DNA of 64,000 nt from Aquibacillus halophilus. Lineage in GTDB: Bacteria; Bacillota; Bacilli; Bacillales; Amphibacillaceae. Of this stretch, positions 41,183-49,881 are shown one piece after another (the stretch's first letter is position 1; every line of letters starts with the position of its first letter). The DNA lies in contig NZ_WJNG01000012.1 of assembly GCF_009649745.1 (NCBI RefSeq), positions 1 through 64,000 of the forward strand, given 5' to 3'. A program made the position numbers and the translations under genes. A model generated the notes under the pieces. That model was not told the DNA's origin. It did no database searches and saw only the letters and a list, made by a program, of their open reading frames with translations.

Positions 41183-41470
41183 ATGATCTTAGAAGCCGTT
41201 ATGCTTCAGGTTAAAAAAGGCATGGAACAAGAATATGAATTGGCATTTGAAAAGGCATCTAAGATTATCTCATCAATGAAGGGGTACATATCACATGATT
41301 TGCAACGTTGCATAGAAAACGAGGGAAAATATCTACTTCTAGTGAAATGGGAAACAATAGAAGACCATACAATTGGGTTTAGACAGTCTAATGAATATGA
41401 AGAATGGAAAAAACAATTGCATCACTTTTATGATCCATTTCCAATTGTAGAACATTTTGAAAGAGTTTAA
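41183..41470 (+). CDS. Antibiotic biosynthesis monooxygenase (ABM) family protein
   Basis: 95 aa dimeric ferredoxin-like fold: MILEAVMLQVKKGMEQEYEL, MKGYISHDLQRC, KYLLLVKWETIEDHTIGFRQ, FYDPFPIVEHFERV. The family includes quinol monooxygenases and small scavengers of reactive organics. SD AAAAGGGG before the ATG. It lies next to the mhqD-like gene but before that gene's own promoter, so it is a separate unit that may share the quinone theme. Confidence 0.85.
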   Translation: MILEAVMLQVKKGMEQEYELAFEKASKIISSMKGYISHDLQRCIENEGKYLLLVKWETIEDHTIGFRQSNEYEEWKKQLHHFYDPFPIVEHFERV

Positions 41471-41491
41471 CTTAATCGAGAACCATGATAA

Positions 41492-41520
41492 TTGACAAAG
41501 AAAAACTGTACTTTTATAAT
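41492..41520 (+). promoter_or_regulatory. Consensus sigma-A promoter of the mhqD-like gene
   Basis: TTGACA (41492-41497), 17-bp spacer, TATAAT (41515-41520): both hexamers perfect. Confidence 0.92.
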
Positions 41521-41538
41521 TGTCTTGAATTCAAGATA
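41521..41538 (+). promoter_or_regulatory. MhqR-like operator
   Basis: TGTCTTGAATTCAAGATA, with a perfect 14-bp palindrome TCTTGAATTCAAGA, begins one base after the -10 box. It closely resembles the B. subtilis MhqR box (ATCTCGAATTCGAGAT), including the central GAATTC, and lies where a MarR-type repressor would block the start. Confidence 0.75.
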
Positions 41539-41590
41539 AAGTAAAAAAAGTGTTTTTGTGAATAGGATAAAATTAAAAGGAGGTACCATA

Positions 41591-42199
41591 ATGAAACACA
41601 TATTTAGAGAAGGCTCAGACAAGTCTAAGCCGGTACTACTTTTGTTGCACGGGACAGGAGGTACTGAACAAGACCTCTTACCTCTCGGTGACATGATTGA
41701 TTCTACGGCATCAGTTTTAAGTGTTCGAGGTAACGTGTCTGAAAATGGGATGCCAAGATATTTCCGTCGAATTGCTGAGGGCGTTTTTGACGAAGAGGAT
41801 CTGATTTTCCGGACAAAGGAACTTAATGAATTTTTAGGTGAGGCTGCTGAGAAGTATCAATTTAATCGTAACAATATTATCGCTATTGGCTATTCAAATG
41901 GTGCCAATATTGCTGGTAGTTTATTGTTCCATTACGAAAATGCTTTAAAGGGAGCGATGCTTCACCATCCAATGGTTCCAAGACGAGGCGTAGAATTACC
42001 TAACTTGGCGGGCTTGCCCGTTTTCATCTCAGCAGGTGAAAATGATCCGATTTGTCCAGCTCAAGAGACAAAGGACCTAGACGAATTATTGTCTAAGGCT
42101 GGAGCAACAGTTGAAGTTCACTGGGAAAATAATGGACATCAATTAACTCAAACAGAAGTATCGGCAGCTGCTGATTGGTATAACAATTACATCAAGTAA
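41591..42199 (+). CDS. mhqD: Alpha/beta hydrolase, MhqD-like carboxylesterase
   Basis: 202 aa from ATG 41591 (SD AAAAGGAGGT, 7 nt); an upstream in-frame ATG has no SD. Catalytic triad of the phospholipase/carboxylesterase family: Ser in GYSNGANIA (about 106-114), Asp in SAGENDPICP, His in NNGHQL; oxyanion loop LLLHGTGGTEQDL. Best known relative is B. subtilis MhqD, induced by quinones and methylhydroquinone under MhqR, and the operator upstream supports that assignment. No mhqE or dioxygenase gene adjoins it here. Confidence 0.87.
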   Translation: MKHIFREGSDKSKPVLLLLHGTGGTEQDLLPLGDMIDSTASVLSVRGNVSENGMPRYFRRIAEGVFDEEDLIFRTKELNEFLGEAAEKYQFNRNNIIAIGYSNGANIAGSLLFHYENALKGAMLHHPMVPRRGVELPNLAGLPVFISAGENDPICPAQETKDLDELLSKAGATVEVHWENNGHQLTQTEVSAAADWYNNYIK

Positions 42200-42201
42200 T
42201 G

Positions 42202-42241
42202 AAAAAAGAGCCGTTCTCCTTTGGATGACGGCTCTTTTTTT
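42202..42241. terminator. Bidirectional terminator between mhqD and the HAD gene
   Basis: AAAAAAGAGCCGT / ACGGCTCTTTTTT, 12-nt loop, T-rich on both sides. Confidence 0.92.
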
Positions 42242-42246
42242 TCATT

Positions 42247-43035
42247 TTATTCAACTAATCCTAGAGACTTCAATCCATTAAAGATACCGGAGTTAGATAC
42301 GTCAGTTGTACGATGTTTAGCGTGTTTAAATAAAAGTGGATGTGCATTCCCCATTGCAAAACCCTCGCCCACAACCGTAAGCATTTCTTTATCATTCATA
42401 CCATCACCAAAAGCAATTGCATTTTCAGGTGAAATACCTAAATGTTTCAGAACCTTTGATACAGCGTGACCTTTGTTAACACTTTCCCTTATGACATCAA
42501 AATCATTTCGCATTCCATCAGCGTGAACAGGGGAAAGGCGAAGATTTTCATTGGTTTCATAGAAGGACAGGTCTTCATCACCCAGATTCATCAGGCACAT
42601 ACTTAATATGTCTCCGTAGTTGTCATTCGTAAATTCAGCATTATTTTTAAAATGTAAAAACTCAATTATCTGTTTTGAAATTGGCGATTCAAGTGACAGG
42701 AAAAGGTTTTGTCTATTTGAGAAAAGTAGCATCTCATGTCCTTTAGACCTAGCAATAGTTGTAAATTGTTCAACAATTGCGGGATTCATCGCCTCTTTAA
42801 CTATTTCCTGATTATCGCAAATGGCAAAGGCACCGTTATAGCCGATAAAAGAATTAATATTTAATTCGTCTGCTAAATATGCAATTTCATGTACCGGTCT
42901 CCCAGTTGCTAGGAATACTTCAATACCTTTGTCTTGAATTTGTTGTATGGCAATTTTGGTTGATTGCTCGACACGGTCATCTTGAGTTAAAACAGTTCCG
43001 TCAATATCTAAAAAAACAGCTTGATATTTAGTCAT
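42247..43035 (-). CDS. Cof-type HAD-IIB hydrolase, second copy
   Basis: 262 aa, roughly half identical to the protein at 31329-32120 by eye. Motifs: DIDGTVL (10-16), LATGRPVHEI, NKGHAVSKVL, GDGMNDKEML. The cap domains differ most (region about 80-180), so the two may accept different phosphorylated substrates. SD AAGGAG precedes the ATG on the minus strand. Ends at the shared terminator with mhqD. Confidence 0.9.
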   Translation of the reverse strand: MTKYQAVFLDIDGTVLTQDDRVEQSTKIAIQQIQDKGIEVFLATGRPVHEIAYLADELNINSFIGYNGAFAICDNQEIVKEAMNPAIVEQFTTIARSKGHEMLLFSNRQNLFLSLESPISKQIIEFLHFKNNAEFTNDNYGDILSMCLMNLGDEDLSFYETNENLRLSPVHADGMRNDFDVIRESVNKGHAVSKVLKHLGISPENAIAFGDGMNDKEMLTVVGEGFAMGNAHPLLFKHAKHRTTDVSNSGIFNGLKSLGLVE

Positions 43036-43290
43036 GAATATCTCCTTACTAAAAGTTAATTTCCATTAATAATCTTACCATAAATTGATGGGGTGAAAAG
43101 AAGTTGAGTTGAGAAATTCTACAATATCATTAACAAAAGTTAATTATCCTATTGGGTTTCAATGGTTGAAGGATTTGCTCGAATCGATTTTGATTCTCAG
43201 GTTAAACTAGATACACTTGTTTGTTTTTCAATTCCATTTTGGAAGTATTTGTAATTTAAGGCTTTATGTCGGGATTCCTAGCTATTTATT

Positions 43291-43319
43291 TAAACAAATA
43301 GCTCGAAATATGGTATAAT
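43291..43319 (+). promoter_or_regulatory. Promoter of the 57-aa gene
   Basis: Extended -10 TGGTATAAT (hexamer 43314-43319), -35-like TAAACA (43291-43296), spacing 17. The rest of 43036-43341 holds nothing recognisable. Confidence 0.55.
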
Positions 43320-43341
43320 TATTTAGAAAGGGAGTGCCCGT

Positions 43342-43515
43342 TTGAAAAATACGAATAATCTGTTCGACAATGGTGAAACTGTGAACATTCAAAAGACCGG
43401 TGAGTTAGTCACGATTTCAAAATGGCAATATGTAAAACACATGAAAAAGTATTCTTATATTGTTAATGAGCATCCGAGTACTTTTTTCTTTGAGGAAGAA
43501 CTTAAAAAAGCTTAG
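43342..43515 (+). CDS. Hypothetical 57-aa protein, TTG start
   Basis: Starts at TTG 43342, 8 nt after GGGAG, and reads MKNTNNLFDNGETVNIQKTG to ...STFFFEEELKKA. The first part (FDNGETVNIQKTGELVTISKW) looks like a small SH3-like barrel; the end is aromatic and acidic. It has its own promoter and terminator, which supports a real gene. Family not recognised. Confidence 0.65.
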   Translation: MKNTNNLFDNGETVNIQKTGELVTISKWQYVKHMKKYSYIVNEHPSTFFFEEELKKA

Positions 43516-43542
43516 CTTAGTTTTCTCACCTAAAACTATTAT

Positions 43543-43581
43543 CGCTTAGGATTTTATTGAATCCTAGGCGTTTTTATTTTA
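43543..43581 (+). terminator. Terminator after the 57-aa gene
   Basis: CGCTTAGGATT / AATCCTAGGCG (one G-U), 6-nt loop, then TTTTTATTTT. The following 43582-43838 shows no gene. Confidence 0.9.
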
Positions 43582-43838
43582 CTTCAAAATTCAGGCCAAT
43601 CTTATAATGAAATTTATGGTATCCTTTTATTTAGGAGAAGTAGAGCATAAATAGTATAGGATGTTTGTTTAAAAACATCAAGAACAATAAAATTGGTCTG
43701 CCAATATATGAGTGGAGACATTACTAATCTATAACCTTATATACTTAACGGAAAGAAATTACATCGTTCAAAGAACGTGTTTCGATTGATAAAACTAGTA
43801 TATAGGAATTGCAAAGCAACTACATATTTTTTTGAAAA

Positions 43839-44606
43839 ATGCTATGCGAGGTGATTATTATATTTGAGCTATCATTACTACAATGGTTAATAGTTATTTT
43901 AAGCGCAATTTTTATCGGTTTTACCAAAACAGGTGTCTCGAGCTTGGGGATATTAGTGGTTACAATCTTGATGTATGTATTTCCAGCAAAAGAATCTGTT
44001 GGTATTTTGCTACCGTTACTTATTGTCGGTGACATATTTGCGGTTATTTATTATCGCAGAAGTGTAGTCTGGAATTACCTAATATCATTAATTCCATGGG
44101 TGCTAATAGGTATCCTTATTGGATATTTTGTTTTAGATCAAGTGAATAGTGATCAGTTAAAACCGATCATTGGTGCTTTAGTCCTTGCATTGATTATTTT
44201 ACACGTGAGTCGAGAGCGACTAGGTGAGAGATTTAATCAAATGCTACCTAAATCCTTAGGTTTCACGCTACTAATGGGTGTGCTGGCAGGATTCACTACG
44301 ATGATTGGTAATGCAGCAGGAGGAGTTATGGCTGTATATTTACTGGTAAAAGGGTTGCCAAAACGCGAATTTATAGGTACAGGAGCCTGGTTCTTTTTGT
44401 TTGTTAATTTAATTAAAGTACCATTTTATATCTCTTTAGGACTAATTACGTTTGAGTCTATCTCGTTTAATCTATGGTTGGTGCCTACTATCATTGTTGG
44501 AGCTTTTATTGGTGTAAAAGTCTTACCATTAATACCTCAAAAAACCTTCCAAATATTAATTTTAGCCTTTGCAGCAATTGGCGCGTTACGGTTACTTTTT
44601 GTCTAA
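43839..44606 (+). CDS. TauE/SafE family anion permease
   Basis: Up to 255 aa, eight transmembrane helices in two repeats: AIFIGFTKTGVSSLGILVV near 20-38 and LLMGVLAGFTTMIGNAAGG near 145-163, the paired family motifs. Members export sulfite, sulfonates or other organic anions. The start is uncertain: ATG 43839 lacks an SD, while GCGAGGTGA (43847-43855) would suit a rare ATA/ATT start near 43860. It lies far from the sulfur cluster, so sulfite transport is only one possibility. Confidence 0.82.
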   Translation: MLCEVIIIFELSLLQWLIVILSAIFIGFTKTGVSSLGILVVTILMYVFPAKESVGILLPLLIVGDIFAVIYYRRSVVWNYLISLIPWVLIGILIGYFVLDQVNSDQLKPIIGALVLALIILHVSRERLGERFNQMLPKSLGFTLLMGVLAGFTTMIGNAAGGVMAVYLLVKGLPKREFIGTGAWFFLFVNLIKVPFYISLGLITFESISFNLWLVPTIIVGAFIGVKVLPLIPQKTFQILILAFAAIGALRLLFV

Positions 44607-44630
44607 TTTTTGAATTATATCCTTCATTTT

Positions 44631-44658
44631 AAAACAGCTGATACTAGCTGTTTTTTTG
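44631..44658 (+). terminator. Terminator after the TauE gene
   Basis: AAAACAGCT / AGCTGTTTT, 6-nt loop, then T-rich. Confidence 0.85.
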
Positions 44659-44751
44659 TTTTACTTTTTTAATGAGCTTAAGAGATTACTTCGTATTAAC
44701 CCTTATGAATAGGAAAAGGAGAGATGTTTAAAATAGAATAAAATCTAACCG

Positions 44752-44780
44752 TTGACAAGCTTGTATATACAAGATACAAT
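44752..44780 (+). promoter_or_regulatory. Promoter of the trehalose operon
   Basis: TTGACA (44752-44757), 17-bp spacer, TACAAT (44775-44780). The first TreR operator lies inside the spacer. Confidence 0.9.
44760..44773 (+). promoter_or_regulatory. TreR operator 1
   Basis: CTTGTATATACAAG, a perfect palindrome containing the known TreR core TTGTATATACAA, between -35 and -10. Confidence 0.92.
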
Positions 44781-44793
44781 GAAAACGCAAACA
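44780..44793 (+). promoter_or_regulatory. cre (CcpA) site of the tre operon
   Basis: TGAAAACGCAAACA fits TGWAANCGNTNWCA except one position. It lies directly after the -10, so CcpA would block initiation when glucose is present. Confidence 0.75.
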
Positions 44794-44798
44794 AGATA

Positions 44799-44812
44799 CT
44801 TGTATATACAAG
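44799..44812 (+). promoter_or_regulatory. TreR operator 2
   Basis: A second identical CTTGTATATACAAG, 39 bp (centre to centre) from operator 1, downstream of the start point. Confidence 0.92.
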
Positions 44813-44852
44813 TTGAATAAGATAATTATAAAAAGACACAGGGGGCATACAC

Positions 44853-46322
44853 ATGGGTAAGTATAAAGATTCAGCAGAGGAATTGCTGGAGCACATTGGT
44901 GGTAGTGACAATATCTCTGTTGTTACACACTGTGCTACGAGAATGCGATTCGTATTAAATGATCCAAAAAAAGCAGATGCAGAAAAGATTGAAAATATTG
45001 ATCTCGTTAAGGGAACATTTACAAATGCGGGACAATTTCAGGTCATTATTGGAAATGAAGTTGCGACCTTTTATAATGAGTTCGCTAAAATGGCTGGAGT
45101 CGGAGATACATCGAAGGATGAAGCAAAGGTAGCAGCGAAACAGAACATGAACTTCATTCAAAGGCTGATTTCACATCTTGCAGATATTTTTACTCCATTA
45201 ATTCCAGCACTGGTTGTCGGTGGTCTTATTCTAGGTTTTAGAAACGTTATTGGCAGTATTGGAATGTTTACTGAGGCAGGTAACTTTAGTTTTGCGATGT
45301 TTGGTGAAGAAAATGCCCTTACATTAGTAGATATATCTCAGTTCTGGGCAGGTACTCATGCATTTTTATGGTTAATTGGTGAAGCAATTTTTCATTTCTT
45401 ACCGGTTGGAATTACGTGGGCAATATCAAGAAAAATGGGAACGACACAAATTCTTGGAATTGTACTTGGTATTACCCTTGTTTCTCCTCAGCTACTTAAC
45501 GCATATGGTGTTCCAGGAGCAGAAGATATACCATTTTGGGATTTTGGGTTTGCACAGGTAGAAATGATTGGGTACCAGGCGCAAGTTATCCCAGCAATAC
45601 TTGCTGGTTTTGTCCTTGCATACTTAGAACTTGGATTACGTAAAGTTATTCCAAATGTTATTTCAATGATTTTTGTGCCATTCTTTGCATTAATCCCGGC
45701 AGTTTTAATTGCACATGTTGTACTTGGTCCTATTGGCTGGACTATGGGTTCTTGGATTTCTAATGTGGTTTATTCAGGACTAACTTCATCAGTTGGTTGG
45801 TTATTTGCTGCAATATTTGGTTTTGCTTATGCACCACTAGTTATTACTGGTCTACATCACATGACTAACGCGATTGATTTACAGTTAATGAGTGAATTTG
45901 GTGGTACGAATCTTTGGCCAATGATTGCCCTTTCTAATATTGCGCAAGGTTCAGCTGTTGTGGCAATGATTATTTTAAATAGAAAAGATGAAAAGGAACA
46001 GCAGGTATCTGTTCCAGCAGCAATTTCTTGTTATCTTGGTGTAACAGAGCCAGCCATGTTTGGTATTAACTTGAAATATGTTTTTCCATTTTTAGCTGCC
46101 ATGATTGGATCCTCTGTTGCAGCTGTAATCTCAGTAGGTAGTAATGTTATGGCTAACTCGATTGGTGTTGGTGGGATACCAGGAATCTTATCGATTCAGG
46201 TTCAATATATGATAATCTTCTTCATTGCAATGATAGTAGCTATTGTTGTGCCAATGTTGTTAACCTTTGCTCTGGCAAAAACAAAAATGGGTGTTAACGC
46301 ATATAAGCGACTTGGAAAATAA
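44853..46322 (+). CDS. treP: PTS trehalose-specific EIIBC
   Basis: 489 aa. EIIB domain (1-90) with the phosphorylated Cys27 in THCATRMRF; EIIC (about 105-480) with ten transmembrane helices and GLHHMTNAIDLQ, SCYLGVTEPAMFGIN as substrate and family motifs. Imports trehalose as trehalose-6-phosphate. It lacks a IIA domain, which the gene at 48842 can provide. SD AGGGGG before the ATG; transcribed from the TreR/CcpA-controlled promoter. Confidence 0.95.
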   Translation: MGKYKDSAEELLEHIGGSDNISVVTHCATRMRFVLNDPKKADAEKIENIDLVKGTFTNAGQFQVIIGNEVATFYNEFAKMAGVGDTSKDEAKVAAKQNMNFIQRLISHLADIFTPLIPALVVGGLILGFRNVIGSIGMFTEAGNFSFAMFGEENALTLVDISQFWAGTHAFLWLIGEAIFHFLPVGITWAISRKMGTTQILGIVLGITLVSPQLLNAYGVPGAEDIPFWDFGFAQVEMIGYQAQVIPAILAGFVLAYLELGLRKVIPNVISMIFVPFFALIPAVLIAHVVLGPIGWTMGSWISNVVYSGLTSSVGWLFAAIFGFAYAPLVITGLHHMTNAIDLQLMSEFGGTNLWPMIALSNIAQGSAVVAMIILNRKDEKEQQVSVPAAISCYLGVTEPAMFGINLKYVFPFLAAMIGSSVAAVISVGSNVMANSIGVGGIPGILSIQVQYMIIFFIAMIVAIVVPMLLTFALAKTKMGVNAYKRLGK

Positions 46323-46338
46323 TCAATATTCTAAGAAA

Positions 46339-46373
46339 AATAGCAACCAGAGAACTAAACTGGTTGCTATTCC
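46339..46373 (+). terminator. Hairpin between treP and treA
   Basis: AATAGCAACCAG / CTGGTTGCTATT with a 9-nt loop and a weak T tail. Probably a partial terminator or RNA-stability element that sets the treP to treA ratio. Confidence 0.6.
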
Positions 46374-46409
46374 AATTTCAAATCATGAGTGAACAGGCAG
46401 GTGTACATA

Positions 46410-48092
46410 ATGAATGAACCATGGTGGAAGAAAGCCGTAGTATATCAAATTTATCCAAAAAGCTTTAATGATACAACAGGAAATGGTGTTGGAGATATCC
46501 AAGGGATTATCGAAAAATTAGATTACCTCAAAGAGCTTGGCGTGGATGTTCTTTGGTTAACGCCTATTTATGACTCACCTCAGCGGGATAATGGTTATGA
46601 TATTAGTGATTATTATAGTATTTATGAACAATATGGTTCAATGGAGGATTTTGATCAATTGCTGGATGCTACGCATAAACGTGGCATGAAAATAATCATG
46701 GACATTGTGATCAACCATACATCAATAGAGCATGACTGGTTTCATCAATCGATGTCATCAAAAGATAATCCATATCGTGACTTCTATATTTGGAAAGACG
46801 GGGAAGACGGGAAGCCACCAACGAATTGGGCTTCTAAATTTGGTGGGTCAGCTTGGCGCTATGATGAAACCACAGGGCAATATTACTTGCATTTATTTGA
46901 TGTTACCCAAGCAGACTTAAATTGGGAAAATGAAGAAATGCGAAAAGCTGTCTATCAGATGATGGACTATTGGCTTAGAAAAGGTGTTGATGGGTTCCGC
47001 CTCGATGTAATTAATTTGATTTCAAAAGACCAAGACTTTCCAAACGATGATGGTTCCGTTGCTCCTGGTGATGGCCGCAAATTTTATACAGATGGACCAC
47101 GTGTTCACGAATTTTTTCGTGAGATGAATGACGAGGTTTTCTCTAACTTTGACATTATGACAGTCGGTGAAATGTCATCAACAACAATTGATAATTGTAT
47201 TAAATACACAAATCCAGAGCGTAATGAATTAAACATGACATTTAATTTTCATCATCTAAAAGTGGACTACCCAAATGGGGAGAAGTGGACAAAAGCAAAT
47301 TTTGATTTCCATGAGCTAAAAGAAATACTATCAACTTGGCAAGTGGAAATGCACAAGGGTGGAGGATGGAATGCATTATTTTGGTGCAATCATGATCAGC
47401 CTCGTGTAGTTTCACGGTTTGGAGATGATCAAAGGTATCATAATAAATCAGCTAAGATGCTGGCAACCACGATTCATATGATGAAGGGAACTCCTTACAT
47501 TTATCAGGGAGAAGAGTTCGGAATGACCAATCCTAACTTTAATGACATCGAGGACTATCGTGACGTGGAATCATTAAATATGTATAACATGAAAAAACAA
47601 GAAGGTATGTCAGATCAGGCTATTATCGAGATTTTAAAACAGAAGTCAAGGGACAACTCTAGAACACCAGTTCAGTGGAATGATAATACAAACGCAGGCT
47701 TTACTAACGGAACTCCTTGGATAAATATAGCTGAGAACTATAAGGAGGTAAATGCAGAACAAGCAATAGCAGAAAAGGATTCAATTTTCTATCACTATCA
47801 AAGATTAATTCGGTTAAGGAAAGAATACGATGTGGTAACAGATGGAGACTATCAGTTGATTTTAGGCGGTCAAGATGATACTTTTGCTTATGTACGAAGC
47901 AATAAAAAAGAGAAATTACTTGTAATCAATAACTTCTATGGCAGAGAGACTAGTTTTGAATTACCAGATACAGTAAATATTAATGGATATACAAGTAAAT
48001 TGTTATTGTCGAACTACCATGATTCATCAGATGAAATAAAGCATAAAAGATTAAGGCCATATGAATCGATTGTTTACCACCTAACAAAATAA
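46410..48092 (+). CDS. treA: Alpha,alpha-phosphotrehalase
   Basis: 560 aa from ATG 46410 (SD CAGGTG); the GTG at 46389 lacks an SD. GH13 enzyme splitting trehalose-6-phosphate into glucose and glucose-6-phosphate. Conserved regions: DIVINHTS, GFRLDVINLIS with the nucleophile Asp, VGEMSS with the acid/base Glu, and CNHDQPRVVSRFG. Cytoplasmic. Lies between treP and treR as in B. subtilis. Confidence 0.95.
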   Translation: MNEPWWKKAVVYQIYPKSFNDTTGNGVGDIQGIIEKLDYLKELGVDVLWLTPIYDSPQRDNGYDISDYYSIYEQYGSMEDFDQLLDATHKRGMKIIMDIVINHTSIEHDWFHQSMSSKDNPYRDFYIWKDGEDGKPPTNWASKFGGSAWRYDETTGQYYLHLFDVTQADLNWENEEMRKAVYQMMDYWLRKGVDGFRLDVINLISKDQDFPNDDGSVAPGDGRKFYTDGPRVHEFFREMNDEVFSNFDIMTVGEMSSTTIDNCIKYTNPERNELNMTFNFHHLKVDYPNGEKWTKANFDFHELKEILSTWQVEMHKGGGWNALFWCNHDQPRVVSRFGDDQRYHNKSAKMLATTIHMMKGTPYIYQGEEFGMTNPNFNDIEDYRDVESLNMYNMKKQEGMSDQAIIEILKQKSRDNSRTPVQWNDNTNAGFTNGTPWINIAENYKEVNAEQAIAEKDSIFYHYQRLIRLRKEYDVVTDGDYQLILGGQDDTFAYVRSNKKEKLLVINNFYGRETSFELPDTVNINGYTSKLLLSNYHDSSDEIKHKRLRPYESIVYHLTK

Positions 48093-48107
48093 TTGGAGAT
48101 AGCTGTT

Positions 48108-48821
48108 ATGGAGAATAAATATTTATCTATTTACAATCAAATTTCTGACCAAATTAAAAAGGGGGAAATGGAACCAGACACACTTCTCCCATCTGAAAAT
48201 GAGCTCACAACTCTTTATGACACATCTAGGGAGACGATTCGTAAGGCGTTAAATCTTTTATCCCAAAATGGATTCATACAAAAGGTAAGAGGTAAGGGTT
48301 CGATTGTTATTGATGTAAATAAGTTTGATTTTCCTGTTTCTGGCTTAGTGAGTTTTAAGGAATTGGCACAGAAAATAGACAATAAGGTTAGAACAATTGT
48401 AAAAGAATTCTCATTGGTTAAACCGGATGAACATGTTAAACAACAGCTTAATTTAACTAGTAAGGATTTGGTATGGAAGGTAGTAAGAGTTAGGGAAATA
48501 AGTGATGAGAAAATAATTTTAGATAAGGATTATCTGGTTAAAAAATATGTTCCAGGATTAACAGAAGAAATTTGCGCTGATTCTATCTATAGCTATTTAG
48601 AAAATGATCTCAATCTTACAATTAGTTTTGCTAAAAAGGAAATCATAGTTATTGAACCGACTGAAGAGGATCGCAATTTACTTGACCTTGAAGGATTTCA
48701 AAATATTGTTGTCATAAAAAACTATGTTTACTTTGACGATGCTAGCTTATTTCAATATACTGAATCGAGACACCGACCAGATAAATTTCGATTTGTAGAT
48801 TTTGCACGAAGAAATCATTAG
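48108..48821 (+). CDS. treR: GntR-family trehalose operon repressor
   Basis: 237 aa from ATG 48108 (SD TTGGAGATAG). Winged HTH (4-68): LLPSENELTTLYDTSRETIR and ALNLLSQNGFIQKVRGKGS; then a UTRA effector domain (about 90-235) that in B. subtilis binds trehalose-6-phosphate. The two CTTGTATATACAAG operators upstream of treP are its expected targets. It lies 15 bp after treA. Confidence 0.94.
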   Translation: MENKYLSIYNQISDQIKKGEMEPDTLLPSENELTTLYDTSRETIRKALNLLSQNGFIQKVRGKGSIVIDVNKFDFPVSGLVSFKELAQKIDNKVRTIVKEFSLVKPDEHVKQQLNLTSKDLVWKVVRVREISDEKIILDKDYLVKKYVPGLTEEICADSIYSYLENDLNLTISFAKKEIIVIEPTEEDRNLLDLEGFQNIVVIKNYVYFDDASLFQYTESRHRPDKFRFVDFARRNH

Positions 48822-48841
48822 AAAACTAAAGGAGTAATCTC

Positions 48842-49342
48842 ATGCTTAAAAATCTATTTGGTAAAAAGGAAAGTGTAGTAGAACATATTACAACCCCTAT
48901 AAATGGAAAGATTGTAGATATTACAGATGTCCCGGACCCTGTTTTTTCAAAAAAAATGATGGGTGAAGGTATTGCAATTGAACCAACTGATGGTGAGGTA
49001 GTAAGCCCGGTTGATGCAGAGGTAGTTCAAGTCTTTCCTACCAAACATGCCGTAGGGTTAAAAACAAAATCAGGACTTGAAATATTAATTCACATTGGTT
49101 TAGAAACAGTAGGGTTAGAAGGTGAAGGTTTCGAAAGCTTTGTAAAAGCTGGTGACAAAGTCAAGCGCGGAGATAAACTAATAAGCTTTGATTTAGAAAT
49201 AATTAAAGAAAAAGCAGTTAGTACGATATCTCCATTGATTCTGACCAATATGGATGAAGTAGTTGAGAGCGTGGAGAAAAATTTAGAGGAATCTGCAAAG
49301 ACAACGGAGACAGAAATCCTTACAGTAACGCTAAAGAAATAG
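48842..49342 (+). CDS. PTS glucose-type EIIA protein
   Basis: 166 aa. IIA-Glc fold with FPTKHAVGLKT (His69) and ILIHIGLETV, where His84 is the phosphorylated residue. SD AAAGGAG before the ATG, 20 bp after treR, ending at the operon terminator. Because TreP has no IIA domain, this protein probably donates phosphate to TreP; B. subtilis borrows IIA from PtsG for this. A C-terminal charged tail (about 150-166) is extra. Confidence 0.92.
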   Translation: MLKNLFGKKESVVEHITTPINGKIVDITDVPDPVFSKKMMGEGIAIEPTDGEVVSPVDAEVVQVFPTKHAVGLKTKSGLEILIHIGLETVGLEGEGFESFVKAGDKVKRGDKLISFDLEIIKEKAVSTISPLILTNMDEVVESVEKNLEESAKTTETEILTVTLKK

Positions 49343-49348
49343 GGATTT

Positions 49349-49378
49349 AAGAGGAGCGAATTATTCGCTTCTCTTATT
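49349..49378 (+). terminator. Terminator of the tre operon
   Basis: AAGAGGAGCGAA / TTCGCTTCTCTT with small offsets, then ATTTG. Confidence 0.75.
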
Positions 49379-49421
49379 TGATAAATACGCGTTTAGTGGT
49401 TTCTACTTTTTGTAAAGTATA

Positions 49422-49880
49422 TTATTTTACTTTTGCTACACCTAAGGCGAAATTACTCCAAAGGATATTTTCAACTGTAGGTACTAGTGTTTCTTCACAA
49501 TCAATAATTAGAATTACTTCTGAATGTTTATCTTTTAAATAACGTTTTTTTTTCTTTAGGATTATTTCTGTGAAAATGCGAATGGCCACTCCTATAAACA
49601 ACCCACTAAATGCGCCAATTAAGCCCCAATATATAGGTCCCCAGGTTAATTCAAATCCTCTACTTGCTCCAATCACAGCAAATGCTGATGCAAGGACCAT
49701 CCCAATATCTATGAATGATGTACCATCGGAGCGATGAAGACTATCAAAAACTTTACGTTCCTCTATCCGATTATCAAGTGGGACTGCATAAATATTCTCT
49801 TTTTTTATACCTTTTTTTTCTAGACTAGAAATAGCTAATTCTAAAAAGGCATTGCTTTCAAATGTAGAAAAAAGTTGCAT
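49422..49880 (-). CDS. Membrane protein of unknown function
   Basis: 152 aa from ATG 49880 (a GTG three codons earlier is possible). An N-terminal soluble part ends near residue 60, followed by two glycine-rich transmembrane helices (about 60-80 and 85-108), then KKKKRYLKDK and a second alpha/beta soluble part. The layout resembles the general-stress/DUF1269 type, with a GlyGly-rich helix between soluble halves. It follows the TM2-repeat gene at once, so they are one unit. Confidence 0.65.
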   Translation of the reverse strand: MQLFSTFESNAFLELAISSLEKKGIKKENIYAVPLDNRIEERKVFDSLHRSDGTSFIDIGMVLASAFAVIGASRGFELTWGPIYWGLIGAFSGLFIGVAIRIFTEIILKKKKRYLKDKHSEVILIIDCEETLVPTVENILWSNFALGVAKVK

Positions 49881-49881
49881 A

